NCBI RefSeq assembly: GCF_026343295.1
Contig: NZ_JAPELY010000003.1
Coordinates: forward strand, 682,001 to 746,000
Origin: Streptomyces sp. NBC_00083
GTDB taxonomy: Bacteria; Actinomycetota; Actinomycetes; Streptomycetales; Streptomycetaceae
DNA: 64,000 nucleotides
Direction of reading: 5' to 3'
Part shown: positions 8,526 to 16,539 of the stretch, piece by piece
Position numbering within the stretch: the stretch's first letter is position 1
Layout of the letters: the number at the start of each line of letters is the position of its first letter
The notes under the pieces: generated by a model
Told to the model about the DNA's origin: nothing
The model's input: only the letters and a program-made list of their open reading frames with translations
Database searches by the model: none
Position numbers and translations under genes: made by a program

Positions 8526-9338
8526 TGCGGGCGGCGCCGCCGCCCGCCGCCTCTCCCGGGCGAGGCGGCGGCCGCCGGCCGTGTACCAGTGGAGCGCGAC
8601 GGCGACCGCGAGAGCGATCTCGACCAGGTCGCCGCCGTAGTACATGACCTCGGCGCCGGCCGCGAGATCGCCCGGCGCGAAGCGGGTGCCGGGCGGGGGA
8701 GCGGCGTAGAGGGTCTTGGCGAGGACGGAGTGCGCGCCGCCCGCGCCGACGAGTACGGCGGCCTTCAGGGCCGTCCCGTGGCGGCGCGCCGGCGGATCGA
8801 GCGCGCAGAGTGCGACCGAGAGCAGCAGCCCGGCCGTGAAGACATGGACGTGGACCAGGGCGGAGAGCCAGGGCCGCTCGTGTGCGGCGGCGAACAGCGG
8901 GGTGCGGTACAGGAGCCACAGGCCGCCCACGTCGAGGAGCGCCGCCGTCACCGGGTGCGCGAGCACGGCGGCCGGCCGCGAGCGCAGCACGGCGAGGAGA
9001 CGGCGGTGGGACGGTGGCGGCAGGGAGCGCAGGACGAGGGTGACCGGGCGGCCCAGGGCGAGGAGCAGCGGGGCCGCCATCCCGGTGACCAGGTGCTGCG
9101 TCATATGGGCCGTGAACGGCCCACCGGGAGGTGTGGCGAGCGCCCCCGCCGTCAACGCCGCGGCGCCGGCTGCGCAGCAGACGTCCCGGGCGTACGGCCA
9201 GCGGTCCCCGCGGCGCCGGAGCCGGGCCGCCGCGAGCAGCTGGGCCACTCCGCCGGTCAGCGCGATCCCCGCCACGAGCAGCGCGAGCGTGCCCGGCTGT
9301 CCGGCGAGATGCTGATGCCCTGTCAATTCGGCGTTCAT
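8505..9338 (-). CDS. CtaG-like cytochrome c oxidase assembly membrane protein
   Basis: A 277-residue polytopic membrane protein of the caa3_CtaG family, with about seven hydrophobic segments and conserved histidines (FTAHMTQHLVTGM, ALVHVHVFTAGLLLS, EVMYYGGDLVEIALA). Members take part in maturation of the copper-containing oxidase or in copper handling. The ATG overlaps the stop codon of the DUF2243 gene (ATGA), so the two are translationally coupled. The role is inferred from family and pairing. Confidence 0.85.
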   Translation of the reverse strand: MNAELTGHQHLAGQPGTLALLVAGIALTGGVAQLLAAARLRRRGDRWPYARDVCCAAGAAALTAGALATPPGGPFTAHMTQHLVTGMAAPLLLALGRPVTLVLRSLPPPSHRRLLAVLRSRPAAVLAHPVTAALLDVGGLWLLYRTPLFAAAHERPWLSALVHVHVFTAGLLLSVALCALDPPARRHGTALKAAVLVGAGGAHSVLAKTLYAAPPPGTRFAPGDLAAGAEVMYYGGDLVEIALAVAVALHWYTAGGRRLARERRRAAAPPASAPYGQ

Positions 9339-9826
9339 GAGGGCGAGTTGACGCGCCGAGCGGTGCGCAGCAGGAAAGCGCCGGCTGCCAGGAACAGCAC
9401 GGCGAGGATGTTCCAGGTGAGGTCGTACGGGGTGAGGTCGACGTGGTACCTGATCTGGTGCAGCCCCATCAGCTTGTGCTGGACGGTGCCGTCGTACAGC
9501 TGGAACCCTCCTGCGCCGAGCAGGACGCCTCCGGCGAGCACACGGCCGGCGAGGGCCGCGCGCCGGCGCAGATCGCCGACCATGAACAGCCCGATGACGA
9601 CGGCGAACCAGCCGAAGGCATGGAAGAGGCCGTCCGAGACCAGGCCGATGTCCGGTGTCGAGCGGTCGTAGAAGTGGTGCCAGTGCAGCAGTTGATGGAA
9701 GACCGTCTCGTCGACGAAGGCCGCGATGCCCACGCCGATGAGCACTCCGGACCAGGCCGAACGGGCGTGTCGCGGAGCGGTTCGCTGCTGCTGGGGGCCG
9801 GGGGAGGAGATGGGCGGAGTCGCCAT
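9335..9826 (-). CDS. DUF2243 membrane protein
   Basis: A 163-residue membrane protein with four hydrophobic segments, matching DUF2243. Conserved features are GIAAFVDETVFHQLLHWHH near residue 30 and the histidine-rich QLYDGTVQHKLMGLHQIR. I chose the ATG preceding ATPPISSP, which has a GAGGAC Shine-Dalgarno; the longer form adds low-complexity residues. It is first in a two-gene unit with the CtaG-like gene. The many histidines and the pairing suggest metal or haem-copper oxidase biology, but no function is established to my knowledge. Confidence 0.85.
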   Translation of the reverse strand: MATPPISSPGPQQQRTAPRHARSAWSGVLIGVGIAAFVDETVFHQLLHWHHFYDRSTPDIGLVSDGLFHAFGWFAVVIGLFMVGDLRRRAALAGRVLAGGVLLGAGGFQLYDGTVQHKLMGLHQIRYHVDLTPYDLTWNILAVLFLAAGAFLLRTARRVNSPS

Positions 9827-10064
9827 CACGGGCACGTCCTCGGGGGAGTCTGCGGGAGATCGTCCGACGTGGAACGGGGCACCCGGTCCTGCTGCCCGCA
9901 CCCCCGCACGAACAAGCGTCCGGATCCGGCCTTCCTGCCCCGTACGGCGGTGCCTTGCGGGGCGCGGACGCCCCCCGAGGGGAAGATGGAGAGAGCCACC
10001 GGCGTTGTCCGGAAGCCGGCCGAAGGCGGGCCGGCCCGCAAGTCACTGACGAAAGGACCCCACC

Positions 10065-10511
10065 ATGCCTCTCGACGGCGAGTACGAGCCGAGCACCAGC
10101 CAGCGGGCGCGCGAGCAGGTCGAGGCCATCGAGCGATCAGGCGGCCGGGAAGGGATGACGATGCGCGGCATGCCCGTCATCATGCTCACGACGCGCGGCG
10201 CCAAGAGCGGCAAGATCCGCAAAACGCCCCTGATGCGGGTCGAGCACGACGGCCGGTACGCGGTGGTCGCCTCGATGGGCGGCGCGCCGAAGCACCCCGT
10301 CTGGTACTACAACGTCGTCGCCGACCCCCGGGTCGAGCTCCAGGACGGCACCGAGCGCCAGGACATGAAGGCCCGTGAGGTGACGGGCGAGGAGAAGGCC
10401 CTGTGGTGGGAGCGCGCCGTCGAGGCCTACGCCGAGTACGCGGACTACCAGAAGAAGACGGACCGCGAGATCCCCGTGTTCGTCCTGGAACCGGTCCCGG
10501 GAGGCCACTGA
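10065..10511 (+). CDS. DDN-like F420-dependent nitroreductase-family protein
   Basis: A 148-residue protein of the deazaflavin (F420)-dependent nitroreductase family, small split-barrel enzymes related to mycobacterial Ddn. The signature MLTTRGAKSGKIRKTPLMRV near residue 40, then YAVVASMGGAPKHPVWYYN and VVADPRVELQ, covers the F420-binding region. The ATG follows GAAAGGACC. It converges on egtD and shares a strong hairpin with it. The substrate is unknown; related enzymes reduce quinones or unsaturated compounds. Confidence 0.9.
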   Translation: MPLDGEYEPSTSQRAREQVEAIERSGGREGMTMRGMPVIMLTTRGAKSGKIRKTPLMRVEHDGRYAVVASMGGAPKHPVWYYNVVADPRVELQDGTERQDMKAREVTGEEKALWWERAVEAYAEYADYQKKTDREIPVFVLEPVPGGH

Positions 10512-10522
10512 CCGCCTCCGAC

Positions 10523-10559
10523 GGGGCCCCGGCCCGGTCCGTCGCCGGGCGGGGGCCCC
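10523..10559. terminator. Bidirectional terminator between the F420-reductase gene and egtD
   Basis: A 15-base stem with one mismatch (10523-10537 with 10545-10559; arms start GGGGCCCC and end GGGGCCCC) around a seven-base loop. It lies between two convergent stop codons 54 bases apart and can serve both directions. Confidence 0.7.
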
Positions 10560-10565
10560 GGTTGC

Positions 10566-11528
10566 TCAGCCCGCGGTCGCCAGCGAGAGCGCGAACCGCC
10601 CGGCTTCATCGGTCCACCAGTGCGACGGCACGAATCCGGCGGCGCCCAGCTCGGCCCGTACACCCTCCTCACGGAACTTCGCGGACACCTCGGTACGCAG
10701 CTCCTCGCCGGCCGCGAAGGACACCGCCAGATCGAGTTCCCGGATCTTCACGGTCACCTCGCGGCGGGCCCGCAGCCGCATCTCGATCCACTCCTCCTCG
10801 CGGTTCCACAGCGCCACATGGTCGAAGTCGTCCGGGTCGAAGTCGGCGCCCAGTTCACGGTCGATGACGCTGAGCACGTTCTTGTTGAAGGCCGCTGTGA
10901 CGCCTGTCGCGTCGTCGTAGGCGCGGACGAGGACGGAATCCTCCTTCACCAGGTCGGTCCCGATCAGCAGGGAATCGCCGGGTGCCATCAACTTCCGCAC
11001 CGAGGTGAGGAACTCGGCGCGCTGTGCGGGCAGCAGGTTCCCGATGGTGCCGCCGAGGAAGGCCACGAGCCGGGGGCCCGGCGCCTCGGGCAGTTCGAGC
11101 ACCTGCGTGAAGTCGGCGATCAGCGCGTGGACGCGCAGCTCCGGGCGGTCGGCGAGCAGGGCCTGCGCCGCACCGGTGAGAGCGCTCTCGCTCACATCGA
11201 CCGGCAGGTACGTGAGCGGCGCGGGCAGCGCGTCCAGGAGGAGCCGGGTCTTCTCCGACGAACCGGAGCCCAGCTCGACCAGGGTGCGCGCACCCGTCGC
11301 CCCGGCTATCTCCGCCGCGCGACGGGCGAGGATCTCGCGCTCGGCCCGTGTCGGGTAGTAGTCGGGCAGCCGGGTGATCTCCTCGAACAGCTCGCTGCCC
11401 CGCGCGTCGTAGAACCACTTGGGCGGCAGGGACTTGGGCGTGCGGGTGAGCCCGTGGAGCACATCGGCGCGCAGTGCGGCCCCGGTGGCGTCCTCGGGCA
11501 GGGTGCGGGTCAACTGGAACGGGCGCAC
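10566..11528 (-). CDS. egtD: L-histidine N-alpha-methyltransferase EgtD
   Basis: A 320-residue SAM-dependent methyltransferase of the DUF2260/EgtD family. It trimethylates histidine to hercynine, the precursor of ergothioneine. Visible features are the N-terminal LPPKWFYDARGSELFEEITRL, the SAM-binding TLVELGSGSSEKTRLLLDAL near residue 85, YLPVDVSESAL and LVAFLGGTIGNL. The GTG start shares one base with the egtC stop codon (TAGTG), showing translational coupling. It is the last gene of egtA-B-C-D. Confidence 0.96.
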   Translation of the reverse strand: MRPFQLTRTLPEDATGAALRADVLHGLTRTPKSLPPKWFYDARGSELFEEITRLPDYYPTRAEREILARRAAEIAGATGARTLVELGSGSSEKTRLLLDALPAPLTYLPVDVSESALTGAAQALLADRPELRVHALIADFTQVLELPEAPGPRLVAFLGGTIGNLLPAQRAEFLTSVRKLMAPGDSLLIGTDLVKEDSVLVRAYDDATGVTAAFNKNVLSVIDRELGADFDPDDFDHVALWNREEEWIEMRLRARREVTVKIRELDLAVSFAAGEELRTEVSAKFREEGVRAELGAAGFVPSHWWTDEAGRFALSLATAG

Positions 11529-12280
11529 TACTGGGGCTCCTTGAGGGGGGTGAGCTGGACATCGGTCCGGTCGGCGCGCAGCAGCGTGCGGTCGGGCACC
11601 TCGCGCCAGTGGGCATCGTCGTCGTACGGTTCGGAGGCGACGACGGTGGAGCGGCCGGGCGTGTGGCGGAACCACAGGGTGTCGCCCCACGTCGTCGCGG
11701 TGATCGTCTCGCCGTCGGTGAGCAGGAGGTTGAGGCGCGAACCGGGTGCGGCGGCCGCCACGTCGGCGACCGTGTCGGCCATCGCCTCACCCGCCGGGTC
11801 GCCCCGGTCGAGGCGGTGCAGCACCAGCGCCCAGACCAGCGCGGAGTCACAGCGCGCCTCCAGGCCGAGCAGCGCCCGAGCGGGGAGCCGCTCGGCGAGC
11901 GGCGCCGCGCTGCGCGGCCACTCCCGCACGGCGCCGTTGTGGCTGAACAGCAGGCGCCCGGCGGAGAACGGCGCCGCCGCGGCCTCGCCGTCGGCCCCCG
12001 GCTCGGTGGCGTCCCGGACCGCCGCGAGCAGCGCTCCGGTGCGCACGACCCGGGCCAGGTCCGCGAAGTTCGGGTCCGACCAGATGGGGCCGGTGCGCCG
12101 GTAGCGGGCGGGCGCCGGATCGTCCCCGGCGTACCAGCCGACGCCGAAACCGTCGGCGTTGACCGTCCCGTACCGCTGACGGCGGGGCGCCCACGACTGC
12201 CGGTAGAGGCCGTGTTCGGGCCGCACGAGTAGCTCTTCGAGCGCCAATGGCGCTCCCACATAAGCGATATGACGGCACAT
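11528..12280 (-). CDS. egtC: Gamma-glutamyl hercynylcysteine sulfoxide hydrolase EgtC
   Basis: A 250-residue class II glutamine amidotransferase-fold hydrolase. The start MCRHIAYVGAP puts the nucleophilic cysteine at position 2, exposed after methionine removal. Other family features are GFGVGWYAGDDPAPARYRRTGPIW, LLFSHNGAVREW and EARCDSALVWALVL. In ergothioneine synthesis it removes glutamate from the gamma-glutamyl hercynylcysteine sulfoxide made by EgtB. Its ATG overlaps the egtB stop codon, so it is coupled on both sides. Confidence 0.95.
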   Translation of the reverse strand: MCRHIAYVGAPLALEELLVRPEHGLYRQSWAPRRQRYGTVNADGFGVGWYAGDDPAPARYRRTGPIWSDPNFADLARVVRTGALLAAVRDATEPGADGEAAAAPFSAGRLLFSHNGAVREWPRSAAPLAERLPARALLGLEARCDSALVWALVLHRLDRGDPAGEAMADTVADVAAAAPGSRLNLLLTDGETITATTWGDTLWFRHTPGRSTVVASEPYDDDAHWREVPDRTLLRADRTDVQLTPLKEPQ

Positions 12281-13578
12281 CAGGCCGCATCCCTCGCCGT
12301 GCGGAATCCCGCGAAGATCTGCCGTCGCACCGGTAGGTCCCAGTTGCGGAAGGTGCCCCGGCAGGCGACCTCGTCCACCGAGAACGCCCCGCCGCGCAGC
12401 ACCTTGTGCCCCGGCCCGAAGAAGACCTCCGAGTACTCGCGGTAGGGGAAGGCCACGAAGCCCGGGTAGGGCAGGAAGTCGCTCGACGTCCACTCCCACA
12501 CGTCGCCGATCAACTGCCGCACCCCCAGAGCCGATTGGCCCTCCGGGTACGCTCCCGCGGGCGCGGGACGCAGATGGCGCTGGCCTAGGTTGGCGTGGGC
12601 CGGGGCCGGGTCGGCGTCGCCCCAGGGGTAGCGGCGGGACCGGCCGGAGACCGGGTCGTGGCGGGCCGCCTTCTCCCACTCCGCCTCGGTCGGCAGCCGG
12701 CGCCCGGCCCAGCGGGCGTACGCGTCGGCCTCGTACCAGCTGACGTGCAGGACCGGCTCGTCGGCCGGGACCGGTTCGGTCACGCCGAACCGCCTGCGCA
12801 GCCACTGGCCGCCCTCGCCCCGCCAGAACAGCGGCGCCGCCAGGTCGTGCTCGCGGACCATCGCCCAGCCGGCCGGTTCCCACCAGCGGCTGTCGCGATA
12901 GCCGCCGTCCTCGATGAAGCGGAGGTAGGCCCCGCATGTCACCGGGGTCGTGTCCAGATGGAAGGCGGCCACGACGCGCTGGTGCGCGGGGCGCTCGTTG
13001 TCCAGCGCCCAGGGCTCGGTGGAGGTTCCCATGGTGAACGGGCCGCCGGGCACGAGGACTTCGGCGGGCAGGCCGTCGGTGGTGGCGGACGCGGGCTCCG
13101 GCGCGGTGAGTACGGCCGGCCCGCCGCGCAGCTGATGGGTGATCAGCATGGTCTCGTCGTGCTGCTGTTCGTGCTGGGCGATCATCCCGAAGGCGAACGC
13201 GGCGTCGGTCAGCGGGCCGCCCCGCAGCGGGGTGCGCTCCAGGACGTCGAGCACCCGGCTCCGGACGTCGGCGGCGTAGCGGCGCGCTTCGGCGGGGGCG
13301 AGCAGGGGAAGGGTGGGGCGCGCCGCGCGCGGATGCTCGAAGGCGTCGTACAGGGAGTCGATCTCGGGCCGGAGCGCGTCCTGTCCGGCGACGGCCCGCA
13401 GCAGCCACTGCTCTTCCTGGTTGCCGATGTGGGCGAGGTCCCAGACGAGGGGAGACATCAACGGCGAGTGCTGGGCCGTCAGTTCGTTGTCCTCGACGTG
13501 GGTGAGCGCGCTGGTGCGGGCGCGCGCGGCGGTGAGCGCTGTCAGGGCGCGTTCCCTGAGCAGCTCCGGGTCGGTCAT
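12280..13578 (-). CDS. egtB: Ergothioneine sulfoxide synthase EgtB
   Basis: A 432-residue non-haem iron enzyme joining gamma-glutamylcysteine to hercynine with oxygen. The N-terminal DinB-like domain carries the iron ligands as His50 (DLAHIGNQEEQW) and His136/His140 (AQHEQQHDE). The C-terminal FGE-sulfatase domain includes VLVPGGPFTMGTS, RRLPTEAEWEKAAR, WEWTSSDFLPYPGF and KVLRGGAFS. The ATG at MTDPELLRER overlaps the egtA stop codon. Length and ligand spacing fit the mycobacterial enzyme. Confidence 0.96.
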   Translation of the reverse strand: MTDPELLRERALTALTAARARTSALTHVEDNELTAQHSPLMSPLVWDLAHIGNQEEQWLLRAVAGQDALRPEIDSLYDAFEHPRAARPTLPLLAPAEARRYAADVRSRVLDVLERTPLRGGPLTDAAFAFGMIAQHEQQHDETMLITHQLRGGPAVLTAPEPASATTDGLPAEVLVPGGPFTMGTSTEPWALDNERPAHQRVVAAFHLDTTPVTCGAYLRFIEDGGYRDSRWWEPAGWAMVREHDLAAPLFWRGEGGQWLRRRFGVTEPVPADEPVLHVSWYEADAYARWAGRRLPTEAEWEKAARHDPVSGRSRRYPWGDADPAPAHANLGQRHLRPAPAGAYPEGQSALGVRQLIGDVWEWTSSDFLPYPGFVAFPYREYSEVFFGPGHKVLRGGAFSVDEVACRGTFRNWDLPVRRQIFAGFRTARDAA

Positions 13579-14828
13579 GTGTGGAGGTCCTTCGGTGGGG
13601 CGGGCGAGGATGTGTCGTCGGCCGGACATCGGCCCCGTACGACATAGCGGTCGGTGAAGGCGGCGACGCGGTCGCACAGTGCGCCGGAGGCGCCGAGCCG
13701 GGGGAGCGCGCCGAGCGCCGCCGCGAAGCAGGCCGTGGCGGCCTCGCGCAGCTCGGGGTCGGCGAGCCCGTCACGGGCCGCCGACCGCCACAGCGCATTG
13801 CGCGGAGCGGGCAGTGAACCGGCCCGTTCCGCGAGGGGTTTGACGGTCCGGTACGCGATTTCGGCGGCCTCCGGGTCGTCGAAGAGCGCGCTGGTCACGG
13901 CGAGCGGCACGGTCCACCCGTCGTCGCCGGGCTGGGCGTCGATCATGCGCAGTTCCAGATGGCCGCGCGGCCGCACGGGCGGGAACAGGGTGGTCAGGTG
14001 GTAGTCGAGATCGTCGCGGGTGGGCGGCCGTGGCAGCCCGGTGCGCAGCCACTGCCGGAAGGTGAGCCCCGGCGGGGCCGACCAGGGACCGGATTCGGCG
14101 CGTACGCACATGACCGGGGCGTCCAGCACGTGTGCGGCCCAGGAGGCGCGCGGCGGGGCGTCGAGCGGCGGGGCGAGGGCGCATACCGGGTCGAGCTCGG
14201 TCCAGTTCGCCTGCCGGGTCGAGCGCCAGCCGGTCGACCTGGCCTCCCGGACGGGGGAGTTGGCGAACGCGGCGACCAGGACGGCGCCCAGCAGGTGCGC
14301 CATGAGCCAGCGGCGCCCGAAGCCGAGCGGGCCGGGCTCCTCGTACCCGGCGTCCAGGCAGACCTGGACGGAGGCGGTGGAGCACATCATGGCCCGGCCG
14401 GCCGGGCCCGTGCGGTCGAGGTGGGCCTCCATGGCGTCGTACCGCGCCTGGCGCAGGATGCGGCGTGGGGGGTGCCAGGGGTCCTGACCCAGGCCGACGA
14501 GGGCGAGTCCGTGCCGGCGCAGTGTGGCGCGCGCCGTGGTGAGGTCGGAGGAAACGGTGGTGACGCACTCCATGAGGGATGCGGCGGGCAGCGAGCTGAG
14601 CTCAAGCTGGCCGCCGGGTTCGACGGTGAGCGCCGATCGCAGTCCCACCGTGCGCAAGGCCGCGTAGGCGGCTTCGAGACGGTCCCGCGGGACGCGGACG
14701 CGGGGCTGGTCCAGATCGTGGACGAGCCATTCCAGTTCGACGCCGACGGTGCGGGGCGGGCCCGTCTTGAAGCAGATGCCGCGCAGCAGATCGTCGGCCG
14801 CGGTCTCGCTCAACTCCCGTGGGGTCAT
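13575..14828 (-). CDS. egtA: Glutamate-cysteine ligase EgtA
   Basis: A 417-residue GCS2-type ligase that makes gamma-glutamylcysteine, which feeds ergothioneine synthesis here since actinobacteria use mycothiol and not glutathione. Family features are the N-terminal GVELEWLVHDLDQPRVRV, VEPGGQLELSSLP, MMCSTASVQVCLDAG and HLELRMIDAQPGD. It is the first gene of the operon; the ATG follows GGAAGGAGG about eight bases upstream. No egtE-type C-S lyase gene lies in the window, so the last step must be encoded elsewhere. Confidence 0.95.
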   Translation of the reverse strand: MTPRELSETAADDLLRGICFKTGPPRTVGVELEWLVHDLDQPRVRVPRDRLEAAYAALRTVGLRSALTVEPGGQLELSSLPAASLMECVTTVSSDLTTARATLRRHGLALVGLGQDPWHPPRRILRQARYDAMEAHLDRTGPAGRAMMCSTASVQVCLDAGYEEPGPLGFGRRWLMAHLLGAVLVAAFANSPVREARSTGWRSTRQANWTELDPVCALAPPLDAPPRASWAAHVLDAPVMCVRAESGPWSAPPGLTFRQWLRTGLPRPPTRDDLDYHLTTLFPPVRPRGHLELRMIDAQPGDDGWTVPLAVTSALFDDPEAAEIAYRTVKPLAERAGSLPAPRNALWRSAARDGLADPELREAATACFAAALGALPRLGASGALCDRVAAFTDRYVVRGRCPADDTSSPAPPKDLHT

Positions 14829-14872
14829 GGGTGAAGGCCTCCTTCCCTGGGTCCGGAAACACATGCCGTCCC

Positions 14873-14901
14873 ACCTAAGACGTCGCCGACGCATCGCACA
14901 A
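14873..14901 (-). promoter_or_regulatory. Possible egtA promoter
   Basis: Reading toward egtA, TTGTGC (complement of 14896-14901) and TTAGGT (complement of 14873-14878) are separated by 17 bases, about 45 bases from the start codon. The -10 element is imperfect. Confidence 0.35.
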
Positions 14902-14963
14902 GAGCGCCTCTTCGGACGGATATTCGTTTGCGGCGGCCTGCCGGGGGCCGCACGATGCCGTTC

Positions 14964-15881
14964 ATGAGTGCACGACTGCGCGGGATCGCCCGCCACACGG
15001 TGGAGATCACCGACGGCGGCCGGTACCGCGGCGAGCGCGGCCGCGACGTGTCGATCGCCGGGCCGGTGGCCGCCGCCCTCGCGGGCACCGCCCTGTACGG
15101 TCCCGGGCCCCTCGCGGTCACACCGGACCGGGACCGGACGACCCGCGTCGAGGTTACCGGGGAGAGCAGCCTGGACGCGGCCCGCAGGATGGTGACCGGG
15201 GACGGGAGCGGGCCCGGCGGCAGGGCCGGGGGCGAGCGGGCCGTCGCCGTCCTCACGTTCGCCTCCGCGCGCAACCCCGGCGGCGGCTTCCTCAACGGCG
15301 CCCAGGCCCAGGAGGAGGCGCTCTGCCGCTCCTCCGCGCTGTACGCCACGCTGCTGCGCGCGCCGGACTTCTACGCCCACCACCGCCAGGACCGCGACGT
15401 GTTCTACAGCGACCGGGTCATCCACTCTCCCGGCGTCCCGGTCTTCCGCGACGACCGCGGCCGCCTCCTCGACGAGCCCTACCTCGCCGGATTCCTCACC
15501 TCGCCCGCGCCCAACGCCGGGGTGATCCAGAGCCGTACGCCGCACGCGACGCACCGCGTCCCGGCCGTGCTCGACGCGCGCGCCGAGCGGGTCCTGGAGA
15601 CGGCGGTCCTGTGCGGCTACCGCCGTCTCGTGCTCGGCGCCTGGGGCTGCGGGGTCTTCCGCAACGACCCCGCACAGGTCGCCGGGGCCTTCCGCCGCCA
15701 CCTCGTCGGGGAGGGCCGGTTCGCGGGCCACTTCGACGAGGTCACCTTCGCGGTGCTCGACCGCACCCGCGAACGGGCCACCCTGCGCGCCTTCGAAGCG
15801 GCCTTCGCGCCCGCCGCGCGGGGGAGCCGGCCGCTCAGCGCCAGCCGTACCGCTCCCGCAGCCGCTCCGCGACCAGAGTGA
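14964..15881 (+). CDS. PARG-like protein (TIGR02452 / DUF2263 family)
   Basis: A 305-residue protein of the microbial-type poly(ADP-ribose) glycohydrolase family, a macrodomain-like fold that hydrolyses ADP-ribose chains. The signature is near residue 105: ASARNPGGGFLNGAQAQEEA, with the GGG loop and the paired catalytic glutamates of QEE. Further family blocks are VFYSDRVIHSPGVPVFRDD, NAGVIQSRTPHATHRVP and LVLGAWGCGVFRNDP. Start choice is between two ATGs nine bases apart; the second matches the usual N-terminus (SARLRGIAR). The end overlaps the convergent PemK-like gene by 47 bases. The cellular target is unknown. Confidence 0.85.
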   Translation: MSARLRGIARHTVEITDGGRYRGERGRDVSIAGPVAAALAGTALYGPGPLAVTPDRDRTTRVEVTGESSLDAARRMVTGDGSGPGGRAGGERAVAVLTFASARNPGGGFLNGAQAQEEALCRSSALYATLLRAPDFYAHHRQDRDVFYSDRVIHSPGVPVFRDDRGRLLDEPYLAGFLTSPAPNAGVIQSRTPHATHRVPAVLDARAERVLETAVLCGYRRLVLGAWGCGVFRNDPAQVAGAFRRHLVGEGRFAGHFDEVTFAVLDRTRERATLRAFEAAFAPAARGSRPLSASRTAPAAAPRPE

Positions 15882-16296
15882 AGCGCGGCAGGTCGAGCGC
15901 GCACGCCTCGCGCCGCATGCCCCGTTCGTGCAGCCGCAGCACCCGGTCCAGGTCCACCCACGACTCGCGGCCCTCCCGGTCCCAGGGCCCCACGCCGATC
16001 GGCACCCACTCACGGTCGTGGTCGTGCCGCTTGCTCGACAGTTGCACCGCGAGCACCGTGCCGGCGCCCTCGCGGGCCACCACCAGCACCGGACGGTCCT
16101 TGCCGCGCCCGTCGTTCTCCTCGAACGGCACCCAGGTCCACACGATCTCGCCCGGGTCGGGGTCGCCGTCCCGGTCCGGGGCGTAGTCCATGCGGACGGC
16201 GCCCACCTCGTGCGGGTCGGCCTCGGTGGTGGCCGTCGGGCCGCTCTGGCCGGGCAGCGCGGGACGGTCCGTCTGGTCGTCAAGATATGCGGTCAT
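15835..16296 (-). CDS. PemK/MazF-like toxin-fold protein (orphan)
   Basis: A 153-residue protein with an N-terminal acidic, variable region of about 45 residues followed by a PemK-type domain: GEIVWTWVPFEENDGRGKDR, PVLVVAREGAGTVLAVQL, DREWVPIGVGPWDREGR and SWVDLDRVLRL. The GEIVW...GKDRPVLVV core is the hallmark of MazF/PemK mRNA interferases. No antitoxin gene lies next to it. Many Streptomyces encode such stand-alone copies, so it may not be a toxin. I chose the ATG giving MTAYLDDQTD, the only one close to the domain. Confidence 0.8.
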   Translation of the reverse strand: MTAYLDDQTDRPALPGQSGPTATTEADPHEVGAVRMDYAPDRDGDPDPGEIVWTWVPFEENDGRGKDRPVLVVAREGAGTVLAVQLSSKRHDHDREWVPIGVGPWDREGRESWVDLDRVLRLHERGMRREACALDLPRFTLVAERLRERYGWR

Positions 16297-16539
16297 CCGG
16301 ACACCGTAGGACCTGGACGGCCCCGACGAACGCACACATGTGGCCGGAAGGTGTGGGTGTTGCAGCCGGAGGCGGTGCGACGGGCCGTTCCGGCTGGTCA
16401 GCCGGGACCGTTGGACCTTCGGCCGAGAGGGCGCGGCCTCCGTGGTGGGGAACGCGCATTGAGGACCGAGGGGCCGGGGGGATTGGATGGCGCGGGTCGG
16501 GACCGGGCGCGCGGGAGACCCGGTACGGAAGGAAGCCGC

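Noticed and set aside
12595..13647. A 350-codon rightward frame opposite egtB
   Set aside because: It lies wholly antisense to egtB, which has intact catalytic residues; no family features.
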